NCBI GenBank assembly: GCA_017525805.1
Contig: JAFXSH010000135.1
Location: 1-18,020 of the forward strand
From: Clostridia bacterium
Lineage (GTDB): Bacteria; Bacillota_A; Clostridia; Christensenellales; Aristaeellaceae
Reading direction: 5' to 3'
Length of the DNA stretch: 18,020 nucleotides
Positions within the stretch are counted from its first letter, which is position 1; each line of letters opens with the position of its first letter. Position numbers and translations under genes: made by a program. The notes under the pieces are model-generated. The model searched no databases. It saw only the letters and a list, made by a program, of their open reading frames with translations, and had not been told where the DNA came from. This document shows positions 13,802 to 18,020 of the stretch, piece by piece.

Positions 13802-15292
13802 ATGCCATTTATCAGCACCCGGGGAGCGGAGCCCGTTTCCGCTCCCCAGGCCATCGTGCGCGGCATTGCCGCGGATGGCGGATTATACGTGCCCGTTTCC
13901 CTGCCCCATCTGGAAAAAGCGGATTTTGAAGTCCTGGCCCGCATGGATTATCCCAGCCGGGCCGCCCGTACTTTGGCGCTGACCTTAGACGGGTTCACCG
14001 AAGAAGAACTGCTGCCCATGGCGAGGGACGCTTACGCCCGGTTTGACGACCCGGCGATCGCCCCGGTCAAGGCGCTGTCCCAGGGTCAGTATGTGCTGGA
14101 GCTGTTCCATGGCCCCACCTTGGCCTTTAAGGATATGGCCTTGCAGTTCCTGCCCCGCCTGCTCACCGCTTCCGCCCGGAAGGAGGGCGAAAAGCGGGAA
14201 ATCGCCATCCTGACCGCCACCAGCGGCGATACTGGCAAAGCGGCCCTGGAGGGCTTTCAGGATGTGCCCGGCACCTCCGTGACCGTATTCTATCCTCAGG
14301 GCGGCGTCAGCGCCGTGCAGGAAAAGCAGATGGTCACAAGCCAAGGCAAGAACGTGCATGTGGTAGCCGTGCGCGGTAATTTTGACGACGCCCAGACCGG
14401 CGTAAAGACCCTGTTCAGCGACCCCGCTTTCCGGGAGAAAATGAACCAAAGGGGCAAAACGCTGTCTTCCGCCAATTCCATCAACTTGGGCCGTTTAGCT
14501 CCCCAGATCGCCTATTACCTGTCCGCCTGCGCCGATCTGCTGGCACAGGGGGCCATTGATTGGGAAACGGGCCTGAACGTATGCGTGCCCACCGGCAATT
14601 TCGGCAACATCTTAGCCGCCTGGTATGCCCGCCGCATGGGCGCGCCCATCCGCCGCCTGATTTGCGCCAGCAACCGCAACGACGTGCTGACCGACTTCAT
14701 CCGCACCGGGGTGTATGACCGCCGCCGTCCCTTCCACAAGACCATCTCCCCCTCCATGGATATCCTGATTTCCTCCAATCTGGAACGGTTCCTGTTGGAG
14801 CTGGCCCAGGGAGACACCAAGCAGGTGCGGGAATGGATGGAACAGCTCAAAACGGAAGGCTGCTACGAAATCAGCGACAGCCAGAAGGAACTGCTGAAAA
14901 GCGTATTCTTCGGCGGCTTTGCCGGAGATGAAAGAACCCGTGAGGCTATCGCGCGATACTGGCAGGAAGAAAAATATCTGCTGGATCCCCATACCGCCGT
15001 GGCGGCCGCCGTTGCCGGAGATTACCGCAAAGAAACCGGGGACGATGCGCCCCTGCTGATCGTATCCACCGCCAGCCCCTACAAATTCGCCGCCGACGTG
15101 GCGAAAGCCGTGGGCGTCATCGTTCAGGGCGACGCTTTCAGCGCGGCGGAGGCTCTGGAAAACGCTACAAACGTAAAAGCGCCCAAGGCCATTAGGTCGC
15201 TCAAATCCATGCCCGTACTGCATACCCGCGTCTGCGATAAGGACAAAATGGGCGAAGCGGTGCTGGCGGAGTTTGACGGACAGCAAGCATGA
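13802..15292 (+). CDS. thrC: Threonine synthase
   Basis: This PLP enzyme converts O-phospho-L-homoserine to L-threonine. The 496-residue length and N-terminus (STRGAEPVSAPQAIVRGIAADGGLYVP) fit the long ThrC class. The PLP lysine is Lys110 in LFHGPTLAFKDMALQF. The phosphate-binding and substrate motifs are LTATSGDTGKAALEG (138-151), SSANSINLGRLAPQIAYY and CVPTGNFGNILAAWYA. GAGGAT (13788-13793) precedes ATG 13802. It is the second gene after the small P-loop gene and overlaps the downstream methyltransferase by 4 bases (ATGA). It uses the same precursor pool as asd upstream, although it lies in a separate transcription unit; homoserine dehydrogenase and kinase genes are not in the window. Confidence 0.97.
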   Translation: MPFISTRGAEPVSAPQAIVRGIAADGGLYVPVSLPHLEKADFEVLARMDYPSRAARTLALTLDGFTEEELLPMARDAYARFDDPAIAPVKALSQGQYVLELFHGPTLAFKDMALQFLPRLLTASARKEGEKREIAILTATSGDTGKAALEGFQDVPGTSVTVFYPQGGVSAVQEKQMVTSQGKNVHVVAVRGNFDDAQTGVKTLFSDPAFREKMNQRGKTLSSANSINLGRLAPQIAYYLSACADLLAQGAIDWETGLNVCVPTGNFGNILAAWYARRMGAPIRRLICASNRNDVLTDFIRTGVYDRRRPFHKTISPSMDILISSNLERFLLELAQGDTKQVREWMEQLKTEGCYEISDSQKELLKSVFFGGFAGDERTREAIARYWQEEKYLLDPHTAVAAAVAGDYRKETGDDAPLLIVSTASPYKFAADVAKAVGVIVQGDAFSAAEALENATNVKAPKAIRSLKSMPVLHTRVCDKDKMGEAVLAEFDGQQA

Positions 15293-16128
15293 AAGCCCTC
15301 AAAATGTACGCCCGGAACGCGGAGTTTCAGCGCTTTGAAACGCTGAAACGCAACCGGGAAAAGCGCGCGCGCCAGGGATTGGCATTCATGGAAGGCGTGC
15401 AGATGGTGGAGCAGGCCATTTCCCACGGCTGGCAATTCTACGCCATGGCCGTGGCGGACGGCAAACGCCTGTCCGGCTGGGCAGAGGATATGATCGGCAA
15501 AGCGCAGCCGGAAAATCTGTACCAGATGGCCCCGGAGCTGCATGCCGAACTCAGCGACCGGGAAAACCCCTGCGAGATCATCGGTTTGGTGTACACCCGC
15601 ACGGACGGCCTGGAGCGGATGGCGAAAGCGGCCCGAGTGAGCGCCGCTCCGCCGATGTTTACCCTGTTTGACCGGCCCGCCGCCCCCGGCAATTTAGGCA
15701 CTTTCCTGCGTTCCGCCGACGCCTTTGGGGCCACCGGCGCCATCGTCACCGGCCACGCGGCAGATTTTTACGATCCCCAGTGCATCCGGGCCAGCGTGGG
15801 CACGGTGTTCGCCCTGCCCTTTGGAGAGCTGCCCAGCGCCGAAGCGGCGGTGGAATGGCTGCGCAATCAGCCCAGCCGCCCCCTGATCGTGGGCACCAGC
15901 GCCAGAGGTACGAAGAACCTTTCGGAAATCGACCTGACCGGCCCCGTCGCTCTGGTGATCGGCAACGAAACCTTCGGTCTCTCCCACGCCTGGAAGGAAC
16001 AGTGCGATATCTTAGCCCGCATTCCCATCTGCGGCGCGGCGTCCAGCCTGAACGCGGGCAGCGCCGCCACGGTGTGCTTTTACGAGGTCAGCCGCCAGCG
16101 TATGGAGAAGGGCCTGCCGCCCCGATAG
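15289..16128 (+). CDS. SpoU/TrmH-family RNA 2'-O-methyltransferase
   Basis: The 279-residue product has the SPOUT knot motifs in order: motif 1 FTLFDRPAAPGNLGTFLRSADAFG (Asn135, Arg141 conserved), motif 2 ALVIGNETFGLS (221-232) and motif 3 IPICGAASSLNAGSAA (245-260), which form the SAM pocket. The N-terminal 110 residues (RFETLKRNREKRARQGLAFMEGVQMVEQAI) look like the substrate-binding domain of 23S rRNA methylases such as RlmB or TsnR; the precise nucleotide is not known. Motif 2 has NETFG rather than the more common NEGxG. The start overlaps the thrC stop by 4 bases, so the genes are translationally coupled although their functions are unrelated. No terminator is seen after the stop. Confidence 0.9.
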   Translation: MKALKMYARNAEFQRFETLKRNREKRARQGLAFMEGVQMVEQAISHGWQFYAMAVADGKRLSGWAEDMIGKAQPENLYQMAPELHAELSDRENPCEIIGLVYTRTDGLERMAKAARVSAAPPMFTLFDRPAAPGNLGTFLRSADAFGATGAIVTGHAADFYDPQCIRASVGTVFALPFGELPSAEAAVEWLRNQPSRPLIVGTSARGTKNLSEIDLTGPVALVIGNETFGLSHAWKEQCDILARIPICGAASSLNAGSAATVCFYEVSRQRMEKGLPPR

Positions 16129-16244
16129 GGCTTCAAGAAAATTTTTCCAGAACCGTTTCAATTCCGAAAAAAAGTGTATATTCATATTGTACAGTTCGCC
16201 GGATGCCCCGGCGTGCGTGATAAAAGCAAGGGAGGAATGTCATC

Positions 16245-16784
16245 ATGAAATGGGTATGTCAGGTTTGCGGATTCGTTTGGGAAGGCGAGCAGCCCCCGGA
16301 AAAGTGCCCCCAGTGCAAAGCCCCCGCTTCCAAATTCACCAAGCAGGATGCTGATATGACCTGGGCCGCCGAGCATGTGGTGGGCGTAGCGCAGGGCGTG
16401 CCGGAAGACATCATTGCCGATCTGCGGGCCAACTTCACCGGCGAATGCACCGAAGTGGGCATGTACCTGGCCATGGGCCGCGTTGCCGCCCGGGAAGGCT
16501 ATCCCGAAATCGCCGAATACTGGAAGACCGCCGCGTTTGAGGAAGCCGAGCATGCCGCAAAATTCGCCGAGCTCTTGGGCGAAGTGCTCACCGATAGCAC
16601 CGAAAAGAACCTGAAAATGCGCGTGGAAGCCGAAAACGGCGCCACTGCCGGCAAGACCGACCTGGCCAAGCGCGCCAAAGCCCTGAACCTGGACGCCATC
16701 CACGATACCGTGCATGAAATGGCCCGCGACGAAGCCAGGCACGGCAAGGCCTTCAAGGGGCTGCTGGAGAGGTACTTCAAGTAA
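16245..16784 (+). CDS. Rubrerythrin, rubredoxin domain first (reverse rubrerythrin)
   Basis: This protects anaerobes by reducing hydrogen peroxide (and often oxygen) at a diiron site. The 179-residue protein opens with a rubredoxin-like knuckle domain: Cys5-x2-Cys8 in VCQVCGFVW and Cys21-x2-Cys24 in CPQCKAP. The ferritin-like four-helix domain follows: Glu67/Glu70 in FTGECTE, EEAEHA (98-104) with the ExxH pair, and RDEARHG (161-167) with the second ExxH. The domain order is the reverse of classical rubrerythrin and resembles the clostridial 'reverse' type. GGGAGG lies 12 bases before ATG 16245. A long hairpin terminator follows. The upstream 116 bases hold only weak promoter matches (TATATT at 16177-16182 with a poor -35). 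A partial copy of its 3' end recurs at 17758-17802. Confidence 0.95.
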   Translation: MKWVCQVCGFVWEGEQPPEKCPQCKAPASKFTKQDADMTWAAEHVVGVAQGVPEDIIADLRANFTGECTEVGMYLAMGRVAAREGYPEIAEYWKTAAFEEAEHAAKFAELLGEVLTDSTEKNLKMRVEAENGATAGKTDLAKRAKALNLDAIHDTVHEMARDEARHGKAFKGLLERYFK

Positions 16785-16794
16785 AATACTCTCA

Positions 16795-16833
16795 AAGAAA
16801 GGCGGATCATTGATCTGCCTTTCTTGTCGTTTA
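16795..16833 (+). terminator. Terminator after the rubrerythrin gene
   Basis: AAGAAAGGCGGATC pairs with GATCTGCCTTTCTT (16795-16825), a 14-bp stem with one G-U pair around the loop ATT. A modest T-rich tail (TGTCGTTTAT) follows. The T run is imperfect, so some read-through into the next gene is possible. Confidence 0.7.
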
Positions 16834-16877
16834 TCTCAAAAGAATAGTACAAGAAAACCAAGTGAGGATGATAAAAC

Positions 16878-17757
16878 ATGAAGAAAGCCCTCGCCTTTAC
16901 ACTGTTTATTTGTATACTGACAATCTTGCTGATGCCGCTGTCGTTGGCGGACCAGGCCCCCAGTATCCAATGCGACACGCTGCGCCTTCCCGCGCTGGGA
17001 GAAAAGCTGGAAACGCCGAAGGAAGTTTTCACTTTTGAAGGCTTCACTTTCAGCCTCTACGGGCTGGAAAAAAACAGACGAAGCGATCTTGATTCATGCC
17101 CATGTCAAAAACGGTACGTCTGACGTGCTGCAATGCAGCATCAATAAGACGTTCTATGGAGACGGCGGGGGAATTTACAAGGAAATGTCCGATATTCCCT
17201 GGTCGGAAAGGCCGGCGCCCGGAGCTGAAATGGACGTGACGTACAGCCTGAAGTACCCGATCAACTCCAGAGAAGCTTCCGATACCATGTCCTCCTTCAC
17301 TTTTATGGTGCTTCCGTACATTGGCAATTCGCCCATGTGTTATGCAGAAGCTACTGTTTTGCTGGGCGAAGCATCGCCCTGCGAGCTTGAATTCACCGAT
17401 CCTTCCGATCCGTTTTTCAATTGGAAGAGCGATAGCCGCGCGGTGCTGTTCAGTGCCAACGGTATTGTCATTTACCCGATGTATGGCTGCGCATTCGATA
17501 CACTGGAAATGTATATTTCACATTCCGGGCATGATAAGCCCATCAAGGTCGCCTTTGAGGATCTGGTTGTCAACGGCGAATCCGTCGAAGGCGCATATGA
17601 TTTTCTGCTGGATCCCGAATCTCGGGATGCGACGCTCAGCCTGCCCTTCGCGGATGTGAAAACTATGACCTGCAATTTCGCCGTATACGACGCCGAAACC
17701 GGCGCACAGATATTTGAGAAAACCCGTGTCATTCTGGGATCAGCTTCCGGAGAATGA
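16878..17757 (+). pseudogene. Secreted protein of unknown function, split by a one-base shift in an A7 run
   Basis: ATG 16878 follows GTGAGGAT, and the product starts with a clear signal peptide (MKKALAFTLFICILTILL, cleavage near Ala24). The frame runs to a TGA at 17121-17123 after 81 codons, but sequence in a second frame continues without break from about 17065 to the TGA at 17755-17757. The two halves join sensibly at the A7 run 17068-17074: with six A's the reading is GFTFSLYGLEKTDEAILIHAHVKNG and the gene would encode 292 residues. The mature part is rich in beta-like strands (AVLFSANGIVIYPMYGC, LEMYISHSG) with no catalytic motif I recognise, and resembles extracellular immunoglobulin-like binding proteins only loosely. 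GC is well below neighbouring genes. It may be a sequencing error, a true pseudogene, or a slippage-controlled gene. Confidence 0.8.
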
Positions 17758-17802
17758 GGCAAGGCCTTCAAGGGCCTGCTGGAGAGGTATTTCGGGAAGT
17801 AA
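17758..17802 (+). pseudogene. 3' remnant of a second rubrerythrin gene
   Basis: Directly after the stop of the secreted-protein gene, and in the same frame, the bases encode [14 protein letters not shown] and a TAA. This is the C-terminus of rubrerythrin. The copy at 16743-16784 encodes [13 protein letters not shown]. The two differ by GGG/GGC, TAC/TAT and an extra GGG codon, so this is a diverged paralogue's tail, not a duplicate of the neighbour. Nothing of the ferritin-like domain precedes it. A terminator follows at 17832-17861, as expected for the end of a lost gene. Confidence 0.8.
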
Positions 17803-17831
17803 GTCAGGCTTATATTCCTTGGCTTTTAAGG

Positions 17832-17861
17832 AACTGCTCTGCATGGGGCGGTTTCTTTTTT
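17832..17861 (+). terminator. Terminator after the rubrerythrin remnant
   Basis: AACTGCTC (17832-17839) pairs with GGGCGGTT (17846-17853), 8 bp with two T-G pairs, around the loop TGCATG. A T run follows (TCTTTTTT, 17854-17861). It probably belonged to the lost rubrerythrin gene and now ends the secreted-protein transcript. Confidence 0.7.
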
Positions 17862-17901
17862 AATCCGACAGTACACTTTTTCGCCGCCAGAGCGGAACGA
17901 T

Positions 17902-17976
17902 GGAAAATCATGGTTTTCCGAAAATTTTGCCTTCAATGGAAAATATTTCGGAATTTTTCAAAAATCATTCGAAAAA
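17902..17976. repeat. Cluster of overlapping AT-rich inverted repeats
   Basis: Three inverted repeats lie together: GGAAAA/TTTTCC (17902-17907, 17914-17919); TTCCGAAA/TTTCGGAA (17916-17923, 17946-17953); and TTTTTC/GAAAAA (17954-17959, 17971-17976). The first two share bases 17916-17919 and cannot form together. They lie upstream of the promoter at 17991, so they may be operator or UP-like DNA rather than part of that transcript. Confidence 0.5.
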
Positions 17977-17990
17977 CATCAAAAAGCGTA

Positions 17991-18020
17991 TTGACATTCA
18001 GGGAATGTGTGTGCTATACT
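17991..18020 (+). promoter_or_regulatory. Strong sigma-A promoter for a gene beyond the window
   Basis: A perfect -35 TTGACA (17991-17996), an 18-base spacer and TATACT (18015-18020) form the promoter. A TG at 18012-18013 makes an extended -10. The gene it serves starts after the window ends. Confidence 0.8.

Noticed and set aside
16129..16244. PerR-like or sigma-A control region of the rubrerythrin gene
   Set aside because: TATATT at 16177-16182 has no acceptable -35 at 16-18 bases and no PerR-box palindrome was found; not strong enough to list.
17035..17757. Independent gene starting at TTG 17035
   Set aside because: The start would lie inside the coding part of the signal-peptide gene and lacks an export signal, and the reading joins perfectly to the upstream frame after a one-base correction.
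17755..17802. Programmed TGA read-through adding the rubrerythrin tail to the secreted protein
   Set aside because: The in-frame arrangement is explained by a recombination remnant; the tail is a rubrerythrin C-terminus with no sense on a secreted protein, and no read-through signal is seen.
1..18020. CRISPR array, tRNA, rRNA, transposase or toxin-antitoxin pair
   Set aside because: No regularly spaced repeats, cloverleaf-like sequence, DDE transposase motif or small paired toxin/antitoxin frames were recognised on either strand.

Overview
The window looks like chromosome from a Gram-positive, probably spore-forming member of the Clostridia (uncultured Christensenellales/Oscillospirales-like, inferred). 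Grounds for this: purine-rich Shine-Dalgarno sites before most genes, sigma-A type promoters, compact operons with 4-8 base overlaps, a shared-ATPase style CUT1 transporter, a rubrerythrin with an N-terminal rubredoxin domain, and a Cys/Pro-rich protein resembling clostridial spore-coat proteins. GC content varies: a 60-base sample inside dapA (10741-10800) is 38/60 GC, one in the transporter operon (2881-2940) is 29/60, and one in the last gene (17461-17520) is 24/60. No rRNA, tRNA, CRISPR array or insertion sequence was seen.

Layout. 1-459: 3' end of a ComEC-like metallo-beta-lactamase-fold protein with a lamin-tail-like C-terminus. 495-1109: Cys-rich coat-like protein, closed by a terminator. 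1269-5285: a five-gene operon of ECF sigma factor, membrane-anchored Cys-rich partner, extracellular solute-binding protein and two CUT1 permeases, with no ATPase. 5294-7140 (minus strand): two paralogous secreted NlpC/P60-type hydrolases, read from a promoter at 7192-7220 that is divergent from the next operon. 7346-9331: condensation/alcohol-acetyltransferase-like protein and a zinc-ribbon six-helix membrane protein (DUF6320-like). 9395-12129: asd-dapA-dapB, the aspartate-semialdehyde to tetrahydrodipicolinate segment of lysine/diaminopimelate synthesis, closed by a terminator. 12298-13290: YghZ-type aldo/keto reductase. 13373-16128: small P-loop protein, threonine synthase (thrC) and a SpoU/TrmH rRNA methyltransferase, probably one transcript from a near-consensus promoter at 13310-13338. 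16245-16784: rubrerythrin with terminator. 16878-17757: secreted protein gene broken by one extra A in an A7 run. 17758-17802: the last 14 codons of a second, different rubrerythrin gene, followed by a terminator. 17803-18020: AT-rich, hairpin-rich stretch ending in a strong promoter for a gene outside the window.

Most of the window is housekeeping. Three places deserve a closer look: the sigma factor/Cys-rich sensor/transporter operon; the acyltransferase plus zinc-ribbon membrane protein pair; and the 16.7-17.9 kb region, where a frameshifted low-GC secreted gene abuts an orphan rubrerythrin tail, marking either a genome rearrangement or an assembly error. I found no clear evidence for a wholly new defence or mobile system.
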